DNA of 64,000 bases, from the NCBI RefSeq assembly GCF_024054175.1, contig NZ_JAMXLA010000001.1:3036652-3100651 (forward strand). The letters are read 5' to 3'. Positions 1 through 7,574 of the stretch are shown here, piece after piece. Source of the stretch: Flavobacterium sp. NRK1 (GTDB taxonomy: Bacteria > Bacteroidota > Bacteroidia > Flavobacteriales > Flavobacteriaceae). Within the stretch, counting starts at the first letter, position 1, and each line of letters begins with the position of its first letter. The position numbers and the translations under genes are program-made. The notes beneath the pieces are model-generated. The model searched no databases. It had not been told where the DNA came from and was given only the letters and a program-made list of their open reading frames with translations.

Positions 1-249
1 GGGGGGGCAAATGATTATATTGCTTTAAGGATAGGCACAGGTATATCTCCCGATAACCAGACCAACAATGTTTTTTATAATTCAGCCAATTATAAATTAA
101 AAACGAATAACATTGCGTTGGAGTATAGGCGGACAATTAAAAACAATATTATTCTTTTTGCTCAGGCTTCACTTGATAATCAGGAATATGCAAAAGATAC
201 AAGGGGTAACCAGATATCTTTTGGGGTAGGTGGAATTAAAAAATTTTAA
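1..249 (+). CDS. C-terminal end of a YaiO-like outer membrane beta-barrel protein (5' truncated)
   Basis: The reading frame is open from base 1 and ends with TAA at 247-249, giving 82 residues that start GGANDYIALRIGTGISPDNQ. Alternating polar and hydrophobic strands and the terminal ...GGIKKF, with a closing Phe, are typical of the last strands of an outer membrane barrel. The segment with GTGISPD resembles the C-terminal part of the YaiO family. Function is unknown beyond an outer membrane location. The N-terminal part lies outside the window, so the family call rests on the barrel tail alone. Confidence 0.6.
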   Translation, partial: GGANDYIALRIGTGISPDNQTNNVFYNSANYKLKTNNIALEYRRTIKNNIILFAQASLDNQEYAKDTRGNQISFGVGGIKKF

Positions 250-379
250 CTTAATAAGAAAAGAGGAGTTTCACATCTTTAGGTTTCCAAATGAATTTAT
301 TTAGTTAAATACTGATAATTAAACAAGTACATGCTTAATTTCATTACCTTACAAATAACAATACTTAAATTGTATAATT

Positions 380-490
380 ATGTCGAAAAGCCAGGATACT
401 AAGAAGGGGAGTAAAAAAGAACCTCTTAAGACTGCTAAAGAAAAGAAGGAAGCTAAAAGAGAAAAGAAAAACACTAAACACTCTGAATAA
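380..490 (+). CDS. Small, very basic, Lys-rich protein (36 aa)
   Basis: ATG at 380 and TAA at 488-490 give a 36-residue product that starts MSKSQDTKKG and is almost entirely Lys, Glu, Thr and Ala. It has no hydrophobic core, so it should be disordered or helical only in a complex. A perfect palindromic terminator follows 8 bp after the stop, which supports it as a real transcription unit. Short Lys/Ala/Glu-rich proteins of this style are common in flavobacteria, often without an assigned role. It could bind nucleic acid or ribosomes through charge, but that is only a guess. The ORF could also be fortuitous. Confidence 0.5.
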   Translation: MSKSQDTKKGSKKEPLKTAKEKKEAKREKKNTKHSE

Positions 491-497
491 CTTTAAT

Positions 498-521
498 AAA
501 TCCCTGTAATTACAGGGATTT
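498..521. terminator. Bidirectional terminator between convergent genes
   Basis: A perfect 24-bp palindrome with 12-bp arms (AAATCCCTGTAA and its complement) lies between the small basic protein gene and the convergent GAPDH gene. A-tracts and T-tracts at the arm ends let it work on either strand. Confidence 0.7.
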
Positions 522-557
522 ATGCATTTAAAAGGAACTGATAAACGGTAAAACAGA

Positions 558-1562
558 TTATATACGTTTAAAAATATAGTCTGCAGTTTCGGCAAGTCGG
601 TTTGAAAAACCCCATTCGTTGTCATACCATGCCGCAACCGATAATAAATTACCTTCTTTGGTTGTAAGAGGCAGATCGATAAGCGAAGAATGCGGATCGC
701 CCACTATTCTTGCAGAAGTCCATTCTTCTTCCAATACATCAAGCACTCCTTTAAGCTGTTCGGTTTTGGCTGCTTTTCTGAAAGCTTCATTTACCTCTTC
801 TACAGTACAATCTTTTTCGGTAATAAGGTTAAGTTCAGCAATACTTCCTGTTTTAGTAGGTATTCGGTATGCTTTACCTGTTATTTTAAGATCTTTCCAT
901 ATAAACTGTAACGCTCTTGCTGCTCCGGATGATGACGGAATAATATTTTCTGCTGCTGCCCATGAATCTCTTCTGTCTTTCATTGGCTGATCTGTTAGCG
1001 ACTGGCTATTTGTATAAGAATGCACAGTAGAGAATAAACCGTATTGTATTCCGAAATTTTCAAGTATTACTTTAACAACAACGGCCAAAGCATTGGTTGT
1101 ACAGCTACCCATGCTTATTATCTTATGGTCAGTTGGGCTAAATTGCTCTAAATTAATACCTTTTAAAAGTACTGCATCGCAATCCGCCAGCGATTTGCTT
1201 GGTGCGCTTATCAGCACATATTTAGCACCTCGGTCTATGTGCGCCTGAGCTCCGGCTCTTGTAGAGGCACGACCTGAACAGTCTACCACCATATCAACAC
1301 CCAAAGCTCCCCAATCCGGTATTTCGGTTTTAGAGTTCACGTAATTTATAGCGTGGTTTCCAATTTTAAGAACAGAATCCCCCTCAGTGGAAACAGATTC
1401 TTCCCAACGGCCATAGTTAGTATCAACACTTAAAAGGGCTGCCAAGGTTGGTAGCGGCTGTATGTCTGCAATATACGAAGGAAGTACGCTGTTATTTTTA
1501 ACAGCTATCTTAAGAAACTGTCTGCCGATACGTCCAAATCCATAAAGTGCAATTTTTTTCAT
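558..1562 (-). CDS. gap: Glyceraldehyde-3-phosphate dehydrogenase, divergent paralogue
   Basis: A 334-aa enzyme that oxidises glyceraldehyde-3-phosphate with NAD(P) and phosphate in the cytosol. The N-terminal nucleotide fold shows GFGRIGR at residues 8-14 and Asp33 at the end of the second strand. The catalytic Cys is Cys154 in SMGSCTTNALA, and the partner His is His181 in TVHSYTN. The usual second Cys of the SCTTNC motif is Ala here, and the P-loop region reads RDSWAAAENIIP instead of the usual Arg-Ala-Arg version, so this is probably not the main glycolytic copy. It follows an MFS exporter gene with a 2-bp gap and is the last gene of that operon. Erythrose-4-phosphate dehydrogenase is less likely from these motifs. 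Confidence 0.85.
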   Translation of the reverse strand: MKKIALYGFGRIGRQFLKIAVKNNSVLPSYIADIQPLPTLAALLSVDTNYGRWEESVSTEGDSVLKIGNHAINYVNSKTEIPDWGALGVDMVVDCSGRASTRAGAQAHIDRGAKYVLISAPSKSLADCDAVLLKGINLEQFSPTDHKIISMGSCTTNALAVVVKVILENFGIQYGLFSTVHSYTNSQSLTDQPMKDRRDSWAAAENIIPSSSGAARALQFIWKDLKITGKAYRIPTKTGSIAELNLITEKDCTVEEVNEAFRKAAKTEQLKGVLDVLEEEWTSARIVGDPHSSLIDLPLTTKEGNLLSVAAWYDNEWGFSNRLAETADYIFKRI

Positions 1563-1564
1563 AA

Positions 1565-2731
1565 TTATTTATTTTGGTTATTATTAATATTTAATGTGGT
1601 GATAACTGCAAGTACTATAAAGATAATCATTTGCAATAAAACTACATTCCATCCTCCATGTTTCCATGCTATTATACCTGCAAATGCTCCTAAAGAACCT
1701 CCTATAAAAAAAGAGGTCATATAAACGGTGTTTATCCTGCTGTTTGCTTTAGTATCCAGAGTATATATAAGTGCTATATTAGTTGTTTGTACTGCCTGAA
1801 CCCCAACATCAATTAAAAGCACAGTAAGTATTAGAGCTATATTGGAAGCAGGGAATAAGTACAGTAGTATTATACTAACTACAATAAGAGTTAATGCAAG
1901 CAATAAAACTTTTTTGGGACTTTCGCCTTTATCAGAAATTTTCCCGATTAACGGAGCCATTAACGCGCCGCCTGCTGCAAGCAAGCCATACAAGCCAATA
2001 ATATCCGGTTTATAATTAAACGGGGCTCCACTAAGGTAAAATGTAAGTGTTACCCAAAAAGAACTCAATGCTCCAAAAACCAGCGCACCTAATAATGCTG
2101 AAAGTCTTAATGTACGGAAACGCTTAAGCTGATGTATAACAGATGATAGCAGTTTTAAATAACTACCCTCAAACCTGTCTTCTACCGATGGAAAATCTGT
2201 TTGCATTAATATAGCTGTTACACCAACTATAGCAGCCGATATTAAATATACATATTTCCAGCCAATCCATTCGGTTATAAAACCGCTAAAGACCCTTGCA
2301 GTTAATATACCAATTAATATTCCTGTAAAAATTATACCTACTACTTTTCCACGGTTTTCTGTTACTAAACTTGCTGCCATTGGCAATATAACCTGAGCCG
2401 TAACAGCAAACAGACCTATTGCCAGACTGGCTGCATAAAGGCTAAGTAAACTTGTGGAAAATGACATGCCTATTAACGCAGCAATAAGTAATAATTGCAA
2501 ATAAAGTATAAGCCGCTTTCTGTCAATTTTATCACCCAACGGAGTAATAAAAAGTAGTCCTAAACCATATCCTGCCTGAGATAAAGGAGCTATTATACCT
2601 ACATCATCTCCATTTAGATTAAGAGATCTGGCTATCTCATTAAGAATAGGCTGGCAATAGTATATATTAGCTACGCAAACTCCGGCAGTTATTGCCATAA
2701 TTAGAATTTGTATAGAGGATAATTTTTTCAT
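1565..2731 (-). CDS. MFS transporter, multidrug or metabolite exporter type
   Basis: A 388-aa inner membrane protein with about 12 hydrophobic segments. The early motif ANIYYCQPIL in TM1 and GDKIDRKR between TM2 and TM3 are typical of the drug/metabolite exporter branch of the major facilitator superfamily that includes YnfM- and YgaY-like proteins. The gene ends 2 bp before the GAPDH start, so the two should be translated from one mRNA. That arrangement recalls arsJ-gapdh arsenate resistance pairs, but the sequence looks like a general MFS exporter and I do not call it ArsJ. Substrate unknown. Confidence 0.8.
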   Translation of the reverse strand: MKKLSSIQILIMAITAGVCVANIYYCQPILNEIARSLNLNGDDVGIIAPLSQAGYGLGLLFITPLGDKIDRKRLILYLQLLLIAALIGMSFSTSLLSLYAASLAIGLFAVTAQVILPMAASLVTENRGKVVGIIFTGILIGILTARVFSGFITEWIGWKYVYLISAAIVGVTAILMQTDFPSVEDRFEGSYLKLLSSVIHQLKRFRTLRLSALLGALVFGALSSFWVTLTFYLSGAPFNYKPDIIGLYGLLAAGGALMAPLIGKISDKGESPKKVLLLALTLIVVSIILLYLFPASNIALILTVLLIDVGVQAVQTTNIALIYTLDTKANSRINTVYMTSFFIGGSLGAFAGIIAWKHGGWNVVLLQMIIFIVLAVITTLNINNNQNK

Positions 2732-2767
2732 GGTATAAATTTTAGATGATTGTTTTCAGCTAAGTTT

Positions 2768-3082
2768 TTAATGCACGGAAAGCTTTTTTATCATTTCGGA
2801 AGAAAGCGAATCTGCGTATGGGCCAAAAGCACTAGTGAGTACACCTTTAATGTTGTGAACATCTGAAGTTATACCATATACAATATCTTCATCTCCGGGA
2901 TCTGTTTCACCTTCAAAACGAAAAACATACTCAATAGTAAATTCTTCAGGCGACATTGATTGCTGATTGTTATTAAAGCGGATGCAATTCTCGTCAAGAT
3001 TAAAATTATAGGTAAATCCTTTTTCAGTAAGCCATGAAAGCGCTTCGGTCACAGTGTCAAAAGCAGGTTGTTGCGTATTCAT
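2768..3082 (-). CDS. Small conserved protein, often mislabelled phosphoribosylpyrophosphate synthetase
   Basis: A 104-aa soluble acidic protein. The pattern of an N-terminal helix (TVTEALSWLTEKGF), then FNLDENCIRF, an acidic EFTIEYVFRFEG segment, DPGDEDIVYGI and a C-terminal GVLTSAFGPYADSLSSEM matches a small Bacteroidota family that databases often call phosphoribosylpyrophosphate synthetase. It has no PRPP-binding loop and is about one third the length of a real synthetase, so that name should not be trusted. Its ATG overlaps the stop of the upstream hydrolase gene by one base, so translation is coupled. Function unknown. Confidence 0.7.
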   Translation of the reverse strand: MNTQQPAFDTVTEALSWLTEKGFTYNFNLDENCIRFNNNQQSMSPEEFTIEYVFRFEGETDPGDEDIVYGITSDVHNIKGVLTSAFGPYADSLSSEMIKKLSVH

Positions 3083-4095
3083 TATTCTTTTATGAATTTT
3101 ATTAATTCTTCGTTGAATTTATCTTTTTCTTCCACAAAAGAAGCATGACCGCTTTTTTCAAAAGGAACCAATTTAGAGCCTGCAATGCCTTTATTCATTT
3201 GTTCTGCAAGAGCATAAGCTACTATCTTATCTTGTATAGCATGAAGGATCAGGGTAGGTATTTTAATTTTTGGAAGATCACCTCTTAAATCCTCATCTCT
3301 TAATGCAATAAGCGCCTGTTCCATAGCATAAGGAGATGATTGCATTTCTATTCCGCCAAGCCAAGCCGCTATTCCCGGGGACAATGAAGTTGGAGATAGT
3401 GTGAAACGCTCACCTATAGCTGCTAATAGTGCAGGTCTGTCATTATTATTTAATTCTACCCATTGTGTAATATCTTCTTTGGTAAAGAATGGATAAGGGT
3501 AATCAGGCTTTTTAGTATGGCATGGTGCTGCTGCCGAAAAGAGAGCCATTTTGCTTACATGTTCACTGTTATATTTGGCAACATAATGTAACACAATAGC
3601 ACCTCCCATAGAATGTCCGCCTATTACTGCATCTTTAATATCCAGCTTATCTAATACAACTTTAATATCATCAGCAAACTGATCATAGTTATACTTACCA
3701 TAAGGTTTGTCAGATTGTCCAAAACCTCTAAGTGTAATACCAATAACCCTGTAACCTTCTTTTAAAAGAGCATTGTATTGGTATTCCCAGCAGGCATCAC
3801 TAACTGGGTATCCGTGTATTAAAACTACGGGTTTTCCTTCACCCATATCAGTAACATGTAGCCTTACATTTGGCTCAACTTCAATATATTCTGCCCTGGC
3901 TCCGATTTTTTGTGCAATACTTTCAGCAACAACATTTTCTTTATTTTCTGTGGTTTTACTACAAGAAGTAACAATAATGAACATTCCTGCAATTAATAAA
4001 TTTAAAGTAAGTTTTAAGACTGAAAGGTGCTCGGCTTTTTTTGAAATTACCCTATTTAGAGATAAAAGGGTTTTCTTGATAAATTCTGTTTTCAT
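3082..4095 (-). CDS. Alpha/beta hydrolase (haloperoxidase/esterase-like) with lipoprotein signal
   Basis: A 337-aa protein. Residues 28-44 are a hydrophobic stretch ending VTSC, so Cys45 is a likely lipid-attachment site, after an unusually long charged n-region. The catalytic domain starts near residue 70 and shows the oxyanion HGYP (94-97), the nucleophile elbow GGHSMGG with Ser162, a late Asp in ILHAIQDKIV and His in KSGHASF. This is the non-haem chloroperoxidase/esterase branch of the alpha/beta hydrolases. Substrate cannot be told. It is the first gene of a leftward set (hydrolase, small protein, MFS, GAPDH) and has a sigma54-like promoter 40-55 bp upstream. A shorter start would lose the signal, so I keep the ATG at 4095. 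Confidence 0.8.
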   Translation of the reverse strand: MKTEFIKKTLLSLNRVISKKAEHLSVLKLTLNLLIAGMFIIVTSCSKTTENKENVVAESIAQKIGARAEYIEVEPNVRLHVTDMGEGKPVVLIHGYPVSDACWEYQYNALLKEGYRVIGITLRGFGQSDKPYGKYNYDQFADDIKVVLDKLDIKDAVIGGHSMGGAIVLHYVAKYNSEHVSKMALFSAAAPCHTKKPDYPYPFFTKEDITQWVELNNNDRPALLAAIGERFTLSPTSLSPGIAAWLGGIEMQSSPYAMEQALIALRDEDLRGDLPKIKIPTLILHAIQDKIVAYALAEQMNKGIAGSKLVPFEKSGHASFVEEKDKFNEELIKFIKE

Positions 4096-4134
4096 GTTTT
4101 AAGGTTTTAAATTAATATTATTACTTAAACATGA

Positions 4135-4150
4135 AGCGAAGAATATGCCT
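4135..4150 (-). promoter_or_regulatory. Candidate sigma54 (-24/-12) promoter of the hydrolase operon
   Basis: Read on the minus strand the site is AGGCATATTCTTCGCT. It agrees with TGGCAYRNNNNTTGCW at all fixed positions but two, with GG (4148-4149) and GC (4136-4137) exactly 10 bp apart. It predicts a start near 4124 and a leader of about 28 nt. Two sigma54 activators are encoded just upstream. Confidence 0.55.
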
Positions 4151-4204
4151 TGGATTTAAAATACTGATTATTAGTTATTTATTTGGTTCGTTGTGAATTT
4201 TAAT

Positions 4205-4220
4205 TTACGATATTTCGTAA
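4205..4220. promoter_or_regulatory. Inverted repeat TTACGA-N4-TCGTAA, candidate upstream activator site
   Basis: Arms of 6 bp around TATT. The centre (4212.5) lies 64 bp upstream of the -24 GG of the hydrolase operon, near -88 from the predicted start, the usual distance for a sigma54 activator site. A near copy with the same spacing lies upstream of dps. Confidence 0.55.
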
Positions 4221-4252
4221 TTACAGCAATACAATAGTATAGATCTAAAAAA

Positions 4253-5830
4253 TTATTGGGAGAGATAATGTGTCTTTTTTATTCCTAACCGTATCATTCT
4301 TGATTGCAGAGTAGTAGGAGGCATACCCAAAAGTGCAGCAGCACCATTTGGCCCTGAAATTCTTCCGCTGCACTTAGATAATACCCAGATAATATATTCT
4401 TTTTCAAATTCAGTGAAAGGCTTAATAGTAAAAAGTTCTTGTTGCTTTTGTGTTTTGTCCTGTATAATTGTACTAAGCTGAATTTCTTTAATTACATTAT
4501 CCTGTGATAACAGAACAGCTCTTTCTATAGTATGCTCTAATTCCCGAATATTACCTGGCCATGTATATATTTTCATGGCATTTAATGTTTTAGCGGCAAT
4601 TTGTTTTATTTTATTTTTCCCTGAATATTTTTGTAGAAAAAACGCTGCTAATTCTTTCAGGTCACTGATACGTTCCCTTAATGGAGGGATATTTATAGGA
4701 AAAACATTTAGCCTGTAATATAAATCGGCTCTAAAGTTACCATTGGCAACCTCCTGCTGTAAATCACGGTTGGTGGCAGCAATTATCCTTACCTTAACAG
4801 GTATAGTAACATTTCCTCCAATACGTTCAATTTCTTTTTCCTGTAGTACGCGAAGTAATTTTACCTGTAATTCAGGAGATAATTCACCAATTTCATCTAA
4901 AAAAAGTGTACTATTATTGGCTCTTTCAAACTTACCTGTCTTTTGTTGTACTGCACCTGTAAAAGCACCTTTTTCATGTCCAAAAAGTTCACTTTCAATT
5001 AAATTTTTAGGAATTGCAGCACAATTTACTTTAATCATTTCTTTGTTGCTGTAGGCTGAATTGTCATGTATGGCCTTTGCGATCAGTTCTTTACCCGTAC
5101 CGCTTTCACCCAACAATAAAACTCCTGAATCTGAGTTCGCTACGGTTATAATTTTTTCCTTTACAATTTTAATTTCCTTACTATTTCCAATTATAGCATC
5201 TAAAGATGAGGTTACGGTTTGATGAGAGATAGTATCATATGAAACCTTTGCACTTAAATCAGCGGGTTGTAAATATAATTGTTCTTTAAAATTTATATTA
5301 TCTATAGTTATACCTATTTGCACAGATAGTCCTTTCAGTAAGCGCATTGCACTTCTGCTTAAAGTACCGGGCTTCTTTACACCTATAATAATAATTGAAC
5401 TGCTTTCAGTAGTATTTGCAGGTATGCATATAACTTCTCTTATTCCGTTTTCGGTTGTGTTTTTTAAAAAAGCTGGCGTTGTATTATTTTTTTTAAAATC
5501 AGAAGCAGAAATTGTTATTGGTTCGGCAGAATTCTGGCAGGTGTTGTAAAAACCGTCTTTTATATCATAGACTTCGTTTTTATATTGCTCATATTCTTTA
5601 TTACTATCATGGTAAAATAAGCTATATTGTTTTGTTTTCTCATTGCCTGAACATAGTATAAAGCTATCAAACAAAACATGTGGCTTTAAATGGTTCTGAA
5701 TTGCATCATCCAGTTTTTTTATATCTGTGGCAGATGCAAAATACTGAGATAATGAGAAAAGAATTTTTAGTTCCTGTTCTCTTTCCTGAATACGTTGTAA
5801 AATACTATCGTGTTGCGAATTTATTCCCAT
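4253..5830 (-). CDS. Sigma54-dependent transcriptional activator with N-terminal GAF domain
   Basis: A 525-aa bacterial enhancer-binding protein. Residues 20-180 form a GAF-like sensory domain. The AAA+ domain starts near 210, with Walker A GESGTGKE (241-248), the sigma54-contacting GAFTGA loop (288-293) and Walker [10 protein letters not shown]. The C-terminal Fis-type helix-turn-helix is near 490-525. The layout is that of FhlA/NorR-type activators, which bind upstream sites and use ATP to open sigma54 promoters. The ligand is unknown. No receiver domain is present, so it should answer to a small molecule or redox signal, not to phosphorylation. It is the last gene of the dps-to-activator set and lies directly upstream of the hydrolase operon, a likely target. 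Confidence 0.9.
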   Translation of the reverse strand: MGINSQHDSILQRIQEREQELKILFSLSQYFASATDIKKLDDAIQNHLKPHVLFDSFILCSGNEKTKQYSLFYHDSNKEYEQYKNEVYDIKDGFYNTCQNSAEPITISASDFKKNNTTPAFLKNTTENGIREVICIPANTTESSSIIIIGVKKPGTLSRSAMRLLKGLSVQIGITIDNINFKEQLYLQPADLSAKVSYDTISHQTVTSSLDAIIGNSKEIKIVKEKIITVANSDSGVLLLGESGTGKELIAKAIHDNSAYSNKEMIKVNCAAIPKNLIESELFGHEKGAFTGAVQQKTGKFERANNSTLFLDEIGELSPELQVKLLRVLQEKEIERIGGNVTIPVKVRIIAATNRDLQQEVANGNFRADLYYRLNVFPINIPPLRERISDLKELAAFFLQKYSGKNKIKQIAAKTLNAMKIYTWPGNIRELEHTIERAVLLSQDNVIKEIQLSTIIQDKTQKQQELFTIKPFTEFEKEYIIWVLSKCSGRISGPNGAAALLGMPPTTLQSRMIRLGIKKTHYLSQ

Positions 5831-5872
5831 TTTTAGATAATAAGCAATTTTACAAATTCTAGATAAACAATA

Positions 5873-6175
5873 TTATTCTCCGCTATTTTTAAGCCAGATA
5901 TCTGTGTATAATTCAGGATGTCTTTTAAATTGCGCATGTACATAAGGGCATAATGGTTTAACCATAAGATTATTATCCCTGCTGTATTTAACCATATCTT
6001 CTAAAAGTAATTTTGCATAATCTTTTCCTTCACCAGATGGATCTATTTCAGTATGATACACGGTAAGGACAGTGTCAGTAATACTTATTACCATTGTCCC
6101 TGTTTTATTTCCGTCTTCATATAAATTAAAAGCACCATGCTTTTTTGCGTCAAGTTCTAGTTTAATTTCCTGCAT
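5873..6175 (-). CDS. Small GNAT-fold N-acetyltransferase (YidJ/Gtn type)
   Basis: A 100-aa protein matching the compact GCN5-related acetyltransferase family. It shows the central strand and turn TVYHTEIDPSGEGKDYAKLLLEDMVKYSR, where GEGKDYAK replaces the usual acetyl-CoA pyrophosphate-binding Q/RxxGxG/A loop, and a C-terminal PLCPYVHAQFKRHPEL strand that is highly characteristic of the family. Members are cytosolic and bind acetyl-CoA; physiological substrates are poorly known. It sits 17 bp after the response regulator gene and 42 bp before the GAF activator gene. Confidence 0.8.
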   Translation of the reverse strand: MQEIKLELDAKKHGAFNLYEDGNKTGTMVISITDTVLTVYHTEIDPSGEGKDYAKLLLEDMVKYSRDNNLMVKPLCPYVHAQFKRHPELYTDIWLKNSGE

Positions 6176-6192
6176 AATATTATTATATTAAG

Positions 6193-7569
6193 TTAAGAAT
6201 GTGTTTGTTTAATACCATATTTTTTCATTTTTGAATATAATGATGTCGCGGGTATTTTAAGTATTTCTGCGGCACCACCCGGACCAAAAACTTTACCGTT
6301 ACAAGATTCAAGTGCCTGTAGTATATATTCACGCTCCATATCTTCCAGCGATCTTAAATTTCCATTAGCAGCAACTGAAACAGGGGCAGGGGAGATACTT
6401 ACAGGAAGTTCTATATTAGATATTTCAGTACCTGTTGCTATTAAGATGCTTCTTTCAATAAGGTGTTCTAATTCACGTATATTTCCGGGCCAGTTATAAT
6501 TTTCAAGTTGCTGCAATGCATTGTTACTAAATCCAACAAGATTTTTTCTTGTTTTAGCATTGAACTTTTTAAGAAAATATTCGGCTAGTTGTTTAATATC
6601 TTCTTTACGCTCACGAAGAGGCGGAAGTTCAATAGGGAATACATTTAATCTGTAATACAGATCAAGTCGGAATCTTCCCTCAGCTACTTCATATTCCAGG
6701 TTTCTATTTGTTGCAGTAACAATACGCACGTTTACTTTTATTGTTTTGTCACCACCAATTCTTTCAATTTCTTTTTCCTGTAAAACGCGCAGTAATTTAA
6801 CCTGGGCATCTAAAGGAAGTTCTCCAATTTCATCCAGAAAAACAGTACCGCCATCTGCCTGCTCAAATTTACCTATGCGGCGCGTGTTAGCCCCTGTAAA
6901 GGCACCTTTTTCATGTCCAAATAATTCTGATTCTATAAGCGAAATGGGCAATGCTGCACAGTTAACTATTACAATAGGTTTATTTTTACGATCTGAATTT
7001 TCATGAATAGCATGTGCTATTTTTTCTTTGCCTGTACCACTTTCTCCTAATATTAAAACAGAGGTATCTGTAGGTGCAACAACACTAACCTTTTTAAGTA
7101 CATCATTTAAAGCTGTACTATTGCCTATTATTCCATCAAATTGTATGGTGTTCTTTGCGGTTTCATATTCTAAAGGTAAATGATGAACTAAATTATAACG
7201 GTAACGGGCAATGTCAAGCATTACAAGTAAATCTTTTTCCCTAAAAGGCTTAACCATAAACCCATAAGGCTGTGTTTTTTTTACATCCTCTAATGTAGTT
7301 TGGTTTGTATTGGCAGAAATAAATAAATATGGAATTTGCATTTCCATTAATTCCCAAGCCAGGTCTATACCTGTTTCGTCGCCTTTTACTATAATATCAA
7401 GCAGTACCCAATCTGGTTTTTTAGTACTAATAATATCTCTCGCCTGCGCAACAGACGAAGCAATGCCTATTACATTATAGCCTGCTTTTTTGAGAATCAT
7501 TTTCAAATCGTTAGCAACTATGAATTCATCCTCAACAATCAATATTTTTTCTTTTGTATCCATTTTCAT
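6193..7569 (-). CDS. NtrC-family response regulator (receiver, AAA+, Fis HTH)
   Basis: A 458-aa cytosolic sigma54 activator. The receiver domain (residues 8-125) has acidic residues ED at 13-14, the phosphoacceptor Asp58 in WVLLDII and Lys107 in MVKPF. The AAA+ domain shows Walker A GESGTGKE (175-182) and GAFTGA (222-227), and a Fis-type HTH closes the protein. An ATG two codons further in (7563) is an alternative start. The gene begins 5 bp after the end of a HisKA_2 kinase gene, its probable partner. The window thus has two sigma54 activators in one gene set, one run by phosphorylation and one by a GAF ligand, with nearly identical AAA+ cores. Confidence 0.92.
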   Translation of the reverse strand: MKMDTKEKILIVEDEFIVANDLKMILKKAGYNVIGIASSVAQARDIISTKKPDWVLLDIIVKGDETGIDLAWELMEMQIPYLFISANTNQTTLEDVKKTQPYGFMVKPFREKDLLVMLDIARYRYNLVHHLPLEYETAKNTIQFDGIIGNSTALNDVLKKVSVVAPTDTSVLILGESGTGKEKIAHAIHENSDRKNKPIVIVNCAALPISLIESELFGHEKGAFTGANTRRIGKFEQADGGTVFLDEIGELPLDAQVKLLRVLQEKEIERIGGDKTIKVNVRIVTATNRNLEYEVAEGRFRLDLYYRLNVFPIELPPLRERKEDIKQLAEYFLKKFNAKTRKNLVGFSNNALQQLENYNWPGNIRELEHLIERSILIATGTEISNIELPVSISPAPVSVAANGNLRSLEDMEREYILQALESCNGKVFGPGGAAEILKIPATSLYSKMKKYGIKQTHS

Positions 7570-7574
7570 CAGGC

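Noticed and set aside
558..1562. Erythrose-4-phosphate dehydrogenase
   Set aside because: The segment after the catalytic Cys and the substrate loop are GAPDH-like, and no pyridoxine gene is adjacent.
558..2731. ArsJ-GAPDH arsenate resistance pair
   Set aside because: The gene order fits, but the transporter has the ANIYYCQP motif of general MFS exporters and no other ars gene is near.
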